Positions 45,989 through 58,934 of a stretch of DNA of 64,000 bases are shown piece after piece. Location: positions 19,438,613 through 19,502,612 of the forward strand of contig NC_016135.3 in assembly GCF_000005505.3 (NCBI RefSeq). Direction: 5' to 3'. Source of the stretch: Brachypodium distachyon (taxonomy: Eukaryota; Streptophyta; Magnoliopsida; Poales; Poaceae). The notes below the pieces were generated by a model. That model searched no databases. It worked only from the letters and a program-made list of their open reading frames with translations, and was not told the origin of the DNA. The translations under genes were made by a program, and so were the position numbers. The stretch's first letter is position 1, and the number at the start of each line of letters is the position of its first letter.

Positions 45989-48718
45989 AGGTCCTTACTA
46001 TTTTGTGCTATAAGTTAATCCTATGTATGTTTATGCTTTAGCCCCCTAATAATTGTATTCTCTATTCTGATCTTCTTTTCCGGCCTCCGACCGTGCCAGG
46101 GAGATGTCCTCCTACCGATCTTAGAAAAAGGAATGTTGAATCGAGGAGAGCCTATTTCTCGTGATTGATGTCTGGCGGGCCGAGGGGCAGGTTTGGTAGT
46201 CAAGTCTAGGACTTCGGGTACGACTTGCCACGCTTCGTGCCGCAAGTGTTGGGCGTGCTAGTAATAATCCTGGACTTTTAATTGTTTGCCTTGTCGGGAT
46301 TGCAAAACTAGTTTGTCAATGGTACGTACGGGCAACCATTATGATATGAAGAGGTTCTTGTGGTGTGATGTTTCGGCCGAGAAGCTAGAATTTTGCTCCA
46401 GTATTCAGACTTCAGTCATTTCTTCGTTTTATGCAACGGCTTCAGTCTCAAGTTATCGAAAGATGAAGAGATCCCTTTCAGCGTTGTTTGCGAAAACTTT
46501 GCAACTCTCTGTACTGCACGTACGTAAGTGAGAGATGCGTCCAAGTTACTGCTGCAAATGACAAAGCAAAGGCAACACGCGTACCGCGAAGCATGTCCAT
46601 GTGATGTGCGCCTGTGCGGCTGCGGCTGGAGGGTCCTTGTCACTTTGAACTAACCCGGTGTTTTGTTTTGCAGGCGCTCGTGTAGTCGTGTTCCGGCTGC
46701 TGGTCGCAGGCTGACAGTAATGTTCCGTTGTCGTCTTCGGTGCTTGTTTATGTAAATAACTCTTGCTGTCTGGCTGCTACCGATTGATTTCCCCTTGAAA
46801 CAAGGAAGCGAACGATGCTTGTTGGTAAATTGACGTACGCTGAGGAACCATAAACAAATGCGTGGTCGCTTCCATGTCAAATCACCCAAACTTGGACGCG
46901 GTACCGAAAAAGGAAAGAGCAGAGGAATGTACGAAGATTTGATTGGAGATGGAGCAGAGGATGTGATGTCAAGATGAGATGAAATGAGAGATGGAGGGGC
47001 GAGACGAAATAAAAGAAATTAAAGCATCGGTGCGGTGCGCAGATGCGATTGCGGAGGGTCCGGTCCGCCTTGTTGGGCTGCCTGCCTGCCCGCTTGCGTT
47101 CAGTGCCAGGTAGAGTACTAGTACTTCACCATGTGCATTGTGAAACGAGAAGTCGGAAGAGTCAAGAAGTCAACGAGAGGGCGCCGTGGCACGCTGCACC
47201 ATGCCGGCCTCTCTGGGGCATCCTCCCCGTCTCGCCTCAATGCCTCATTATCTGCTCCTAGGAACAGCACTCCAATTAATTAGCATCTGATCATATCGAT
47301 GAGACAGGGAGAGAAAGTCGTCTGGGTGATGCGGCGGTGACGGATCGAGGAGCGCCAGAGCGACTGGAAGAATGTTCCGCCCCCTGTCGATCTCCTCCCC
47401 AGCCACGGTTTGACCGTCCGTCCTGGACACTCCAGCTGGTACCTAGCGGCTAGCGATGCATTCCCCAAGGGCCATGGATGCACGGCCACCGCAAAACTTT
47501 CCCTCGCGCGTTTACCTCTTTCTCCTTGGGAGAAATGGTGGAAGGCCGTCCGTGGTTTTGCCAGCGAGTTACTAACAAAACTAATCAGTTCGTTTTTAGA
47601 CCACACGAGACACTGACGGTAGGCAAGAGAGAGTGCATGAGATGCGAACCGTGCAACCCTTGTCTCTTTGTGATGATCACGATATACTACTTCGATGAGC
47701 CAGCGCAGTACTCCGGCGGAAGGAAAAGAAAACAAACAGTCATGCATGCGCCAAGTACTGGAGCACATCAGGAAGCGGGCTAGTACTACTTCACTCGATG
47801 AACTTTCTAAAAGCGCGCATCATCACCTCACGTGCGCGCGCACGGTTAGGAAGACGACGTACGGACCCCCCCCCCCCCCCCCCCCACCCCACACCCCCAG
47901 CGCTTAGGCCATACGCGCGCACCGGCACAGTAGGCAGGCACAGTAGCGCATCTGGAGTGTAGTATAGGCGCCTTGATTTCAGCGCCCCCACGGCAGCATC
48001 ACAGGGAGACATGCATATGCATCGCGATCGACACTGGCTTCACCGATCCCGACGCCTGCATGCCCCAGCTCGGTAGATGATGTTTCTGCTAGTAGTACTA
48101 GCGTTTTTCTAATGTTGGTTTGACCGGCGTAGCTAGCGTAGCGAGCCTCGGGCACGGAAAACCGGCGGGACTTCCTCCGGTGCCGGGGCTCGGTGTTCCC
48201 GGTGGAAGCTAGCGAAGGAGGGGAGGAGAGCGTGCGTCTGGTTGGTTTTGATTAATTTGTTTTTGTGCATGAACGCGCGGTAGCTCTTGTTTGTCAAAGC
48301 TTTGCCTCGGTTGTTGGGCACCCGAGCGGACCGAGAGCGTGCGTCTGGTAAATGGAATGGAAGGCTCCATGCATGCCATCCTGTGCGCACGAACGTCCTT
48401 GGGCACGGCTACCATGGCCGTCCTTGACTCCTCCTGCGCGGGGATCAACACACATTGATTAATGAAATTAATGGCAGCGCATCCTCGGTTCCGCGTCTAC
48501 CGGTGGCCTTCTGCAGAACTAATTAATTTGGTCTTATCGACTCTTAGAGGCCTCACCCCGTTCAAAGGATAGCAAAACTTAAAGAAAAGCAAAACTTAGG
48601 GTTGTCAGGAGGTGACACATGTCGTCCTAAGAAATTGACAGGTTCATTCCTACGGGGAAAAAGAGGTTGGGCCTAATGTTCAATTTCCTCAAAAAACAAA
48701 AAAATTCAATGAGATTCC
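45989..48718. other. Long spacer with no supported gene
   Basis: Both strands were read for exons; none had family resemblance or convincing splice sites. A C homopolymer of about 20 lies near 47866-47885. GC is mixed and no clear transposon termini were found, although 44340-44410 plus 45989-46060 may be one worn element split by the LINE. Confidence 0.35.
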
Positions 48719-48721
48719 TAA

Positions 48722-48963
48722 GGCCTCTCCCAATGCTTGTATTCTAGCACGTCATTTTAGACATTTTGTTGACATGACAACCTCTTAATGATAAAACCAT
48801 CTCTTATGCTAGCGACTGTCTCTTCACGCAAACCAACACAAAGTCATTAATTCTCTCTCACAAAGTGTTACTTTAGATACGACAATAAGAGACAATTCAT
48901 TGGGGGTATGGTTTCTAGCATTTATTATAGGCTAAGGACAACACCTATGCATTGGGAGTGGCC
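48722..48963. mobile_element. Tourist-type MITE (242 bp)
   Basis: Ends GGCCTCTCCCAATGC and GCATTGGGAGTGGCC are inverted repeats. TAA flanks both sides (48719-48721 and 48964-48966), which is the PIF/Harbinger-type target duplication. Confidence 0.85.
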
Positions 48964-48966
48964 TAA

Positions 48967-50414
48967 GAAATCAATTTGCTTGCTTTCTACGATACTAATG
49001 CATCTACAGTGAACTTTTCTTTGGAATCCTGAATCCTTAGGTTTCCTATAAAAATCCTGTGAAACGAATGAGTAATTTGTTCGTTTGGACCTTTTTCTTT
49101 TTTCTAAACATCTTACCGAATCTCTGTGAAATTACTGGGTTCGAACTGTCAAATTAAGCCCTCTCATGAAACCGTATGACACTCTGAAGATTCTGAAAAA
49201 ATGACAGCAGATTGCCTGTGTTACCGAGGCAGTAAAAAAAGTACAACTTGCAATGCCCATTATTGCACACGACACGTCGAAAAGACATTTTTCTCAAGGG
49301 TCAAGGCTATTGCAGAATCTTACACATCTTATACTCCACATCATAGTAATGGAGTAAAACAACTTCAAAAGTATATTACTGCAGTATTAACTTGTCTACT
49401 TGCTAATTAACCTGGCTACCCACCACGCTACAGGTACTCCGTCTTCGGCACCGACAGGAAAATAAGACGGTCGAAGACCGACCATTGTTGGATTTTCTCT
49501 GTACCTTCGATCGAGACGCTAAAGATAATCCAGACAATCTACATGGGGCACGTGCCCCACATAGTCTTGCGGGGCGGCGCGCTTTAAGATCGGGGGAAAA
49601 GATCTGCAACGTCCTTCCCCTTCCTCAATGCTCCCTCCTCCGAATTGGATTTCCCAATTTCATTCCCAGCTCCAACCCTCGAATCCCCTTCCCCCGATTA
49701 CTCTCTTTCTCCCAGTCCTAGCCGGCGTGGAGGCAGGCCCGCACTGTCACGGAGGGGTGTCGTGGAGGCGACGGGGCGTCGGCAGCAGAACACCTGGTGG
49801 GGATGCGACGAGGTAGCTTCGCGGCGGCGGTGGAACAGTGCGGCAGCGTGGTGTGGAGAGGCGGCATGGAGGCGGCAGGGCGATGCTGGCAGCACCCGGC
49901 GGATCCCTGCGTGTGGAGCACCTCTCATGAGGCAGCGCCAGTTTGCGCCAATTGCAGTGGTTGAAATCGTTGCCGGCCTGCAGCCATATTTCGAAGATGG
50001 GCACGGGGAGGGGCCATCGTCTAGTAGTCTGGCCATGATCCTCGGCTGAGTCGGCTCTATTGGAAATTGTGCTGCCACGAAGGGGCCGGAAGGCGTACGG
50101 GACCTCGCGGCAAGAAGCCGAAGAAATTGTTGGAGATGTCTCTGGACACTGAACCAGCAGCTTTCCCTTGGGCGGTCGCTTGGCGCTTGCCTCTTGATGC
50201 ATGGCAGCTCGACACCAGCAATAGAAGCACCAGGAGGAACATCATTGAAGCTCACATGACCTCCTGTGCTTGGAAGTATCCGGCCATGGAAAGGACAGAT
50301 GGAGGCGTATGCATTGTTTTTGGAAATCTCCCTCATGTTGTGTTAGCTAGCTTATATATTTTCTTTGGAATTTGAGATGAAATATGGATTATTTTGTATT
50401 AGAAGAATAACGTC
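48967..50414. other. Spacer with GC-rich block
   Basis: The part at about 49560-50330 is GC-rich with overlapping open frames on both strands. No domain, splice pattern or consistent frame was found, so no gene is called. Confidence 0.35.
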
Positions 50415-50707
50415 ATGTTATTTGGTTCTACTTGTCATGTTATTTTGGTCATAATTGTCGTGTCGTGTAGTACTAGTTGTTATGTCGTGTACTTCCTTGC
50501 CATGTCGTTCGGTCCTAGTTGACATGTTGTTTGGTGCTAATTGATTTATATGCCGTGCACTATTAGTTGTCATGTTGTTTGGTCCTACCTAGTTGCAATG
50601 TCGCATACTATCTAATTGACATGTTGTTTACCCATAATTGACATATATTTTTGTCGTACTTGCCATATTGTTTGGTCTTAGTAGCCACGTCGTGCGCTAT
50701 TAGCTCC
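50415..50707. repeat. Left part of a 22-bp tandem repeat array
   Basis: Diverged 22-bp units of the type AGTTGCCATATTGTTTGGTC recur (for example CTAGTTGACATGTTGTTTGG). The array is cut at 50712 by the solo LTR and resumes at 54220. Confidence 0.78.
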
Positions 50708-50712
50708 CATAC

Positions 50713-53700
50713 TGTAATAGTCCGAGAGCAACCCTTTTCCTTTTGAGCCCTTTTGGACTGTTTTGTAATTTAATTGTTGTCATCATGTTGTCATGCTCAT
50801 ATCATCATCAACATTGTTGCCATGTCATTAGCATCATCTCACATGTCGCTCGCACAAAATGTCACTTCTTTTGTGTGCTCATGTGTTTGTCATTTGTTGT
50901 GTTTCTAAAAGCTTAACATTATTTTATAAAAAACCTAATTTGAGTTTGATAATATAATTCCAGGTCTAGTTAAACCTACACGCTCTCTCTTCTTATTTTG
51001 TTTCAAACTCAAAATTAATTAAATTCGTGTGCAGTTGTTTGTTGTGCCTAAAACCAACCCATCTAAGCCAAACCCTAACCCTAGCCTATTAATCCCCTCC
51101 CTCTCCTCTTTTCTCTCCCTCTATTTCCTCCTGGCCGCCGCTGCCAGCATCTCTTCTTCTTCCTCTTTTCTTCTTCCTCCCGAAGCCAGCTTCCCTGGCC
51201 CGATCTCCCCGTTGCCTCCTCCCATGGCCGGTCACCCTCGCTCCCCGCGCCTCTCCGCCTCGCCGCGCGCCCTCCTCTCCCCGCACCCTCTCTCTCCCGG
51301 CTGCTGCTCGTGCCGTGAGCCCCACGCGCGCACCACCTGCCGCTCCCGAGCTCCCTCTTCCCGTCACCCGCTGCCGTCGCCTCCACCAGCGCCTCCCCTT
51401 CGACCGAGCGTTGCCTGCCTTGCTCCCTGCGCCGCCCGTCCAGCCGTCTTGCCCGCGCCTCTCCACCACGCCGGCGACCACCTGCCCGTGCGCGCCATGC
51501 CGCCTCTCCCCGTCGCCCGTAACCACCTCGCCGGCCCGCTCCGCCTCCCTCTTCCGAGCGCCTCCATCTCCCCTGCGCTGCCCTGCCTGCTGCTCGCCGC
51601 CAGGTGCCACCAGCCGCAGGCCCGAAGCAGCTCCCTCCTCCTTGGCCCATCTTCTCCAGCCCGCAGGCCCAAGACAAGCAGGCCCGTGCCCTCTTTCCCC
51701 TGTTGTTTTTCTTTCTTTTTCCTGAAATTGTTGCCTGACGTGTGGGCCCTGCTGGTCAGCGCCTCCGTGTGCTCGCTGCTGTTGCTTTTGTCCGCTGCTG
51801 TGCTGTTTGCCGCAGCTCCGCGAGTGCTTCGTTGCGCCACTGCCCAAGACCTTGTTGTGCGCGGCGACGACCGACGAACCACGGAGTCAGAGCCTTGAAC
51901 GACTACTTCGCCTACGACGGCTACAACGTGTACGACTACTTCGTCTACGTCGGCTACTTCCTCTACATCGCGACGCCGCACGTATCCAAGGTATAACGAG
52001 CGACCGTTCCGTGAGCCGACCGTGCTTTGACGTAGACCCGTAGGTTACGACCGATGATATTCATGTGTTGTATGAGATGTCCGTGATTGTACCAATAGTA
52101 TTAGTTGCAGGTACGTCGTTGCCACCGGCGTGTGCAACCCCGACCTAGTCGGATCTTTGTGTTATTCTTGTTAAATCATGTGTTGCACCTATTCATGTCA
52201 TTGTCATGCATGATGATACAACTATAATGTTGAGTGTAGTTAATCCATTAACTCTGTTTCTTTGCATATGGAGTTGTATAGATGCTATGTGTAGTATTTT
52301 CGGACTCCATTTAACTTGGTAAAATTATATATCGGATTTACTTTCAGAATTCTTAAGATGTCATGCATCATCCCTATGTCACGCATCATCCTTTGTTTGC
52401 GCATATTAAATACCATGTGTATCTTGTATGCTTATACTTTCCTTTTATGTCGTGTATTTGCTTCTTCCTCGCTAATCTTCGATTCCTACGACTACGCTGG
52501 TGTTCTTCTTCCAGGATTCTTGCTCAATTCCGGGCAATTGAGTACTCCAGGCAAACATCCCTTCCTTGACCATGTTGATTCTACCTATTGCTTCTCCCTT
52601 AATCTTGCATTAAGTTACGATCTCAGTCTTGTCACGATGCCTCTAGGTTGCATAGCTTTTAGTCAGCTCTACTTAATTGTCTTTTGTCTTGTTACTTGTC
52701 CTAATACCATGTCACCTGTTTGCTTGTTGCCCTAGTTCTTGGTCATTAGATGTCATGCTTAGACTGCTAGTCTACTGTCCTTACTTTGGGGTTTCACAAT
52801 TGCTACATCCACATGCTACTTCCTCTATTTAAATTGCAATTATTAAACTGTGATATGATATTTAACTGTAACAAGGCAACGATGGGAGGCCGTGCTCTAA
52901 CGCATTGGTGATTTGTTCCATTTGCGCCGACCTAAGGACTGAGTTCTCGTTTTTGCCGATCCAAGAAACTTCACGCTAACCGCTCGTGGGAGAAGATATG
53001 ACTTCCCCCGCGACTTAGTACTTGATCCTCAGCTCTTCCAGGGGCCACATAGTTCGGGCGTTCCATTTGGCATTTGCATTGCATGTACACAGAGATTTGT
53101 GGAGACTTGTTGGTGACTTTGCATTCATATAGGATTGCGGCACTAGTCTGGAGTGGTCATCCTGCAGGCCCTGAACCACTACGAGCTGTCCACGCAACTC
53201 TTGAGTCCGTACGACGCTTCGGCTGGGCTCTCGTTTCGGATAGACTCAATTGGGTGGTCCCCCTGGATTAGTTGTGGAACTTGGAAATGTCGTGTCGCTC
53301 AATCCAGCCAGCGCACATTTGAGTGTGAGCATGCTTGGTATTCGTGGGTTAGTCGAACGTGTACGGGTAAATTGGTGCACCCTGCAGGGATAAATCTTTC
53401 GGAAAGCCGTGTCCGCGGTTATGGATGACTTGGTTGGTCATTACTTGATCATAGAGAACTTAATCATTTTAATCAACTTAATCTCATAAACTTGAGTAGT
53501 AATTAGCCTTAATCATGGATATGCTTAAAACTGCTTAAGTGTGAGTGTCCTTTGGATTGCTTCCTCACACGGTGTTGAGGGGGAGATATAAGGATTGTGT
53601 TGTTTGGTGTTTAGTAACTAGGTTAATCACCTCACTTAGTAGACGCGTCTTATCCTCTATTTAGACGATGTCATTAGTGTGTCTCTCCAGATATATTGCT

Positions 53701-54219
53701 GCTGCATAATCCCACCATATTTATCTATCCTTTGAGACTGATTGCATATTTAGTTTAGTTCTTCCCGTAAGTCTTGCTTTCTTCAGAGGTTCCAGCAGAG
53801 CAGGTGAGCCGCTAGATTCTTCGTGGAGCACGACGTTGGATTCAATGTTTAGCCAGGAGATCCAGATTAGAGTTCTGAGACTTGTGGCGGGTTTCCTTCC
53901 AGCTTCCAGCCTCTTCAGGCCATACTGTATTCTTGTCCGTACTCGGGCATAATTCGACTTCTGCTGATGTAATGATGTAATGTTGGGACATGTGTCCTCT
54001 CTTTGTAATATTTGTTATTCTGCTCCTTGTATGAGCTTTGTATTTACTCTCTTCTGTAGAGTTTTGATAATGATATTCATGTTGCAAAATTCTGCGATGA
54101 GCACATTAATGCGTGTATGTATTGAGGTGTTTATCGTAGGTTAAAAACCTGAGGCTTGAATTATGCAAAGGTTAGCAATTTGGGGCTAAATTGTATAATT
54201 CCGGTCCCGGGGTCTTACA
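50713..54219. mobile_element. Very long solo LTR (3.5 kb)
   Basis: It starts TGTAATAGTCCGAGAG and ends GGGGTCTTACA. CATAC flanks both sides (50708-50712 and 54220-54224). No second copy of the start, no primer-binding site and no polyprotein was seen, so it is best read as a single LTR of a Gypsy-like element with unusually long LTRs. It contains a Pro/Ser-rich open frame of 289 codons (51029-51898) with no known domain. Confidence 0.75.
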
Positions 54220-55330
54220 CATACCGTGTATTACCTAGTTGCCATATTGTTGGGTTTTTTTGTCCTAGTTGCCATATTATTTGGTATTGGTATCCATATC
54301 GTGCGCTATTAGCTCTCATGTCGTGTATTATCTAATTGTCATATTGTTCGGTCCTAGTTGCCAGATTTTTTTTGGGTCCTAGTTAGTTGCCATAATATTT
54401 GGTCTTAATTGACATGCCGTGAGCTACTAGTTCTCATGTCGTGTATTACCTAATTGCCATTTTATTTGGTCCTAGCTGTCAGATTTTTGTGTCCTAGTTT
54501 CCATGTTGTGCCCTACCAACTCTCATGTCGTGTATTAGCTAGTTGCCATATTGTTTGGTCCTAGTTGCCAGATTTTTTGGTGTTAGTTGCCATGCCGTGC
54601 GCTACTAGCTCTCACATCGTTTATTACCTAGTTGGCATATTGTTTGGTCCTAATTGCCATATTGTTTGGTCCTAAATGCCTGATTTTTTGGTCCTAGTTA
54701 CCATGTCATGCACAACTACCTCTCATGTCATCTCTTACCTAGTTGCCATGTTGTTTGGTCATAGTTGTCATGTTGTTTCATCTTAGTTGCCATGTCGTGC
54801 GCTACAAGCTCTCACATCGTTTATTACCTAGTTGGCATATTGTTTGGTTCTAATTGGCATATTGTTTGGTCCTAAATGCCAGATTTTTCGGTCCTAGTTG
54901 CCAAATTCTTTGGTCCTAGTTGTCAGATTCTTTGGTCCTAGTTGCCATGTCATGCACAGCTACCTCTCATGTCATGTCTTACCTAGTTGTCATGGTGGTT
55001 GGTCCGAGATGCCAAGTTGTTTGGTCATAGTTGCCATATTTTTTATGTCAGTTGACATGTCGTGCGCTACCAACTCCCATATCGTGTATTATTTAGTTGT
55101 CATATTGTTTGGTCCTGGTGACCAGATTCTTTGATCCTAGTTGCCAGATTTTTTGTCCTAATTGTCATGTCATGCATTACTACCTCTCATGTCATGTCCT
55201 ATCTAATTGTCATGTTTTTTTGTTCTAATTGCTATGGTGTTTGGTCATAATTGTTATGTTCTGCACCACCTAGTTTTCATGTGTAGTTTATTTGATCTCA
55301 GGTGCCATGTGCTTTATCATTACTCATTTG
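54220..55330. repeat. Main part of the 22-bp tandem repeat array
   Basis: Units such as AGTTGCCATATTGTTTGGTC, AGTTGCCAGATTTTTTGGTC and AGTTGCCATGTCGTGCGCTA alternate at a 22-bp period. A higher-order pattern includes AGCTCTCATGTCGTGTATTA blocks. Removing the LTR joins this to 50415-50707 in register. Confidence 0.82.
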
Positions 55331-56630
55331 CATATATTTTTTTACTCCTAGTGATCTTTTGATTTTGATCATAGTTGTCCTATGTTTTTATCATTGCAAC
55401 TCGTGTGCATGTATCTAGACGCATTCAATTATGTAGGTACATGCGTATCTAGATTCTAGATAAATATGCGAGAAGTATTATGGATCAGAGGGAGTACGAT
55501 AAATCGATCAAATTTTGTCTAATTTTATGTGATGTGAAAAATTGCTACTGTTTAGAAAAGGAAAAGAGCTTTTTTTTAAGATATGAAAAAAAGAGGTAAA
55601 AAAGCTAAAGCGAGGTGGTCTAGATGCCTAAGCTGCACAAGACGATGGGCAGCCTGGGCCGTGGGCCGAAGGGGCTAGACGCTTGGATGCAAAGCAAGGC
55701 TGCTGCATGAGCTAGCAAGAGTACGCCGTAGCTGGATGGTACGCGGAGCGCGAGCGGAGACGCAGCCGGACGCACGCACGCTGCTGGGCTTGGTCCGCGC
55801 CGTACGTTAAGGATGCGTGGGGAACGTCGTTACGTAGTTCAGTCCAAGATAATCATCCTTGGTGATCTGAATACCCTCCGATGAATACCCACACTCCGCA
55901 TGGTCTTTTTCTTTGGTTGAATCCCAAAGAGAAGTAAGGCGTGAACCCAAATGTGAAAATGCAGAAATTGGTCGAATGGGAATGCAATATGCACGTAGGC
56001 TGACCAGATGCAACCACATCAACAATTGATTTATTTTTTCGCGGGTAACACATCAACAAACGATTTAGCCTTCATAGTCCATGAATTAGCTTCCTCAGCC
56101 TCCCAATCAGCAAATTCATGCAAGAATTAAGTCCACCCTCTCCCACCAGACGAAAATACACCTTGAAAGATTGATGATGAGAAGAACCAGAGCCGGGTTA
56201 TATGAAAACCCACAAGCTTATCAATTTTTTTTTAGAATACCCACAAGCTTATCTGCAACAAAGATCACAAACATTTCAGAATTCCCATGACTGGGCCAGG
56301 TCGCATGGAAAGCCCAATATCCGGGCCCATGACAGGGGCCAGAGGCCTAGACATCCGACCATTCCAAAAACCCTAGCCCATCCGACGGCCACCACGCGGC
56401 CCAGCCATTAGAACAGCCCAGCCTTAATGAACAGGCCTAACACGATGCAACCTAGTAGAAAGCCCACTACGACAACGCAGCCCACAATATAGAAAGTCAA
56501 CCCAAGGGGCCAAGCCCATTGTAGCCGGTCTACGTCGAAGAAAGGGATACTCCGGGACTCCGCCGGTGCCCGGTAGGGTTCCGCGTCCAAGGAGAAGAGC
56601 AGAGCTCTCGGACCTCGGTTGGGATAGGCG
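55331..56630. other. Spacer and upstream region of RPS10
   Basis: A half Stowaway MITE ends at about 55494 (TTATGGATCAGAGGGAG before TA). The last 350 bp before 56631 probably hold the RPS10 promoter and leader. Nothing else was recognised. Confidence 0.35.
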
Positions 56631-58235
56631 ATGGCGATGCTCCGACATGTCGCCGGCCTGGCGCTCCGTCGATCGGCAACTTCACCTGGTGCCGTGGTGG
56701 CGCGCTCCTTCGGCAGCCCTGGATGCAGCGGCCCCACCGCCGGCCTCGCGCTCCTCCAGCGGCCAGCACCTCCACCTGCTGCTGCTGCGGCGGCAGCCTC
56801 TCGCTTCTTCAGCAACGGCAAATCCAGTAACACTAAATCCGCGGTACGTACATTACCTTAAATTAATCCATTCATTGGCCACCAAGGTACTACGTATTAG
56901 CCAGCTCGAATCAAATGCTGAACTGAAACCGACATTGTTTGTTTGGGGAGAGCAATAGCAAATCACAATCTAAAATAATTCTTCACTCGTTCATTCATGT
57001 CTTTGGATTGAAAGAAATTTGCTCTGCTCTATTCTGTATGACATCGATTTAGCATATGTTGGAATTTATGCTTCTATATGTAACTAAGCTTTGAGTTTCT
57101 CTGTATAGTTAATTAATCATTGCCAATCTCCTTAAGGAGTCTTATTTGATTATAAGAGTGGTATCTGTAGTCTTTACTATTATAAAGATCTCAATTAGTG
57201 TCAGTGGTCTGTCACCTTGGTTTAAACAAACCATGGACATTAGAACTTATGTGGATTATTTGCTCCGAGACAATAAATGATAGTATCACTTTTTAAAAAC
57301 ATGTAGTGATTTTTAATAGTCTGTAGAAACATACGAATATTGTGCTACTACTAGATACTAGTAGCCATTCGCTGTTTAGCATATGGCTTCAATTTTAATG
57401 TCTGTATATACAAAATACAATTGAAACAACACAGTTCCTGACATATACACTTACAGCGATGACAACATAATGCAAGTGAAACTGAAAAAAGAAGAGTGTT
57501 TTGGTCTTTTCGATTGAAATGAATATGATCAATTAGTGCCCAGTCTTCTGTTCATATGCTGCTGTGGAATCAAGGTTGTTACCAGAACATGTATATTCAA
57601 CTAACCAACACCTAAAAGTAGAAAAACAAGCGCCTTTGAAAAGCCACCACAGTGCTAAATTCCCAAACTGTCCTAGTATTCTTTTTCCTATAGTACAAGA
57701 CAATGTTAGTACATTATATCTTTGCGGAAGGAAATAATATTAGAAAGGCTGCAAATCTAATTGAGTAGAAAACATGTTTGCTGCTTCTTTTTTGTCATTA
57801 ATAATGTCAAGTTTGTAATTGCTATAGCTTGACAAGCGTATGGAGGAAACCAAAGAAGCTCTGTACCCAAGGAAGATGCACACCCACGACTCGGCTGCCA
57901 AGATACGCATAGTGATGAAATCTTTCAATAACCAAAAGAACAATCTGACGGGGCTTGCACCGTACACTCAGAAGATTGGGTTGCCTGAATCACGATCCTT
58001 GTACACCGTGTTACGATCACCTCATATTGATAAGAAGTCCAGAGAGCAATTTTCCATGCATGTGAAGAAAGTATTTGTGGTAAAGAAGGCAGAGACACAC
58101 GAATTGGCAAAGAAGTTTTTCTGGTTAAAACGGATGCGTATAATGGGTGCTCAGTATGAAATCCATATTAGTTTCAAGACCCGTTTGGATAAAAAGATTG
58201 GCTGCAGCAAAGGTGGTGGCCTGCTTCGACAGTAG
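56631..58235 (+). CDS. RPS10: Mitochondrial ribosomal protein S10 (uS10m), nuclear-encoded
   Basis: Two exons (56631-56843 and 57828-58235) encode 206 residues in phase. Exon 1 is an Ala/Arg/Ser-rich presequence (MAMLRHVAGLALRRS...) typical of mitochondrial import. Exon 2 holds the uS10 domain at about 85-190 with KIRIVMKSFNNQKNNLTGL, TQKIGLPESRSLYTVLRSP and HIDKKSREQF, which are signatures of plant mitochondrial S10. The C-terminus IGCSKGGGLLRQ extends a little past the usual end. The protein would sit in the head of the mitoribosome small subunit. In flowering plants rps10 has moved repeatedly from mitochondrion to nucleus; the separate presequence exon fits such a history. A possible 3' UTR intron (donor near 58277, acceptor near 58402) was noticed but is not established. 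Confidence 0.92.
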
Positions 58236-58753
58236 TTCCAAGACAAAACTGGAGGTGGGCACAGAAAAAAAGGAGGTAATAACAATATAACTGAATGTTC
58301 TTCTTTGGCAATTGAATTATCCCCTATTGGAAATAAATCAGTTGGTCGGCAGCTAATGGATTGCTTGGTTTCTGCTTGCTGGCTGCCTGCTTGTGTTGTA
58401 GGTACTAGAGCAGCTTCAGGTGGTCTGGCTTGAGTTTAAGCCATACACAAGCTATCCAAGCTAACAGTATGTGGCATGTCATTACCATCGTCATATCTGT
58501 TGAGGATGTAGCAGTATCAAATGTACTAGCCATCCATCTGTGTCAAAGATGACGATAATAATATGTGGGGAAGAGGATGGAGCATGTCCAGCTACATTCT
58601 ACATCATCTCAATCTGCCTGTTGGCGTGAATGTGCTGATAGATCAACAACTGCGACCGAATAGTTTTGTCATATTTTTTCTGCTCTTTTTTTCATTTTAT
58701 TTGAATAATAGGAAGTTTGAGAGAGAATTCGGGTACTATAGGCAAGACGATGA
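58236..58753 (+). other. 3' UTR of RPS10 and short spacer
   Basis: This follows the RPS10 stop codon and has no coding potential. It ends at the plastid-derived segment. Confidence 0.4.
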
Positions 58754-58934
58754 CCATATATAACATAAGACTTCTCCCCCGATTTTGTTTAGTCGAGCCT
58801 CTCAGATCTGTCATTATCCCTCGAGAAGCAGAAAGAATAGCAACTCCCATTCCACCCAAGACTTTAGGAATTCCTTGATAATTGGTATAAATTCGTAAGC
58901 CGGGTCGGCTGATACGCTTTAAAAAAGTTCTGTT
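58754..58934 (-). pseudogene. rps8: Plastid rps8 fragment in nuclear DNA (NUPT)
   Basis: On the minus strand the sequence reads [39 protein letters not shown] and, after a 1-2 base frame change, [16 protein letters not shown]. This is the C-terminal half of chloroplast ribosomal protein S8. No start or upstream half is present, so it is a plastid-to-nucleus insert, not a gene. rps8 is not part of angiosperm mitochondrial genomes, which supports a plastid source. Confidence 0.82.

Noticed and set aside
49645..50336. Long overlapping open frames on both strands in a GC-rich block
   Set aside because: No consistent frame, splice structure or domain was found; GC-rich sequence commonly gives such frames.
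51029..51898. 289-residue Pro/Ser-rich open frame as a gene
   Set aside because: It is inside the solo LTR, is low in complexity, has no domain, and overlaps equally long frames on the other strand.
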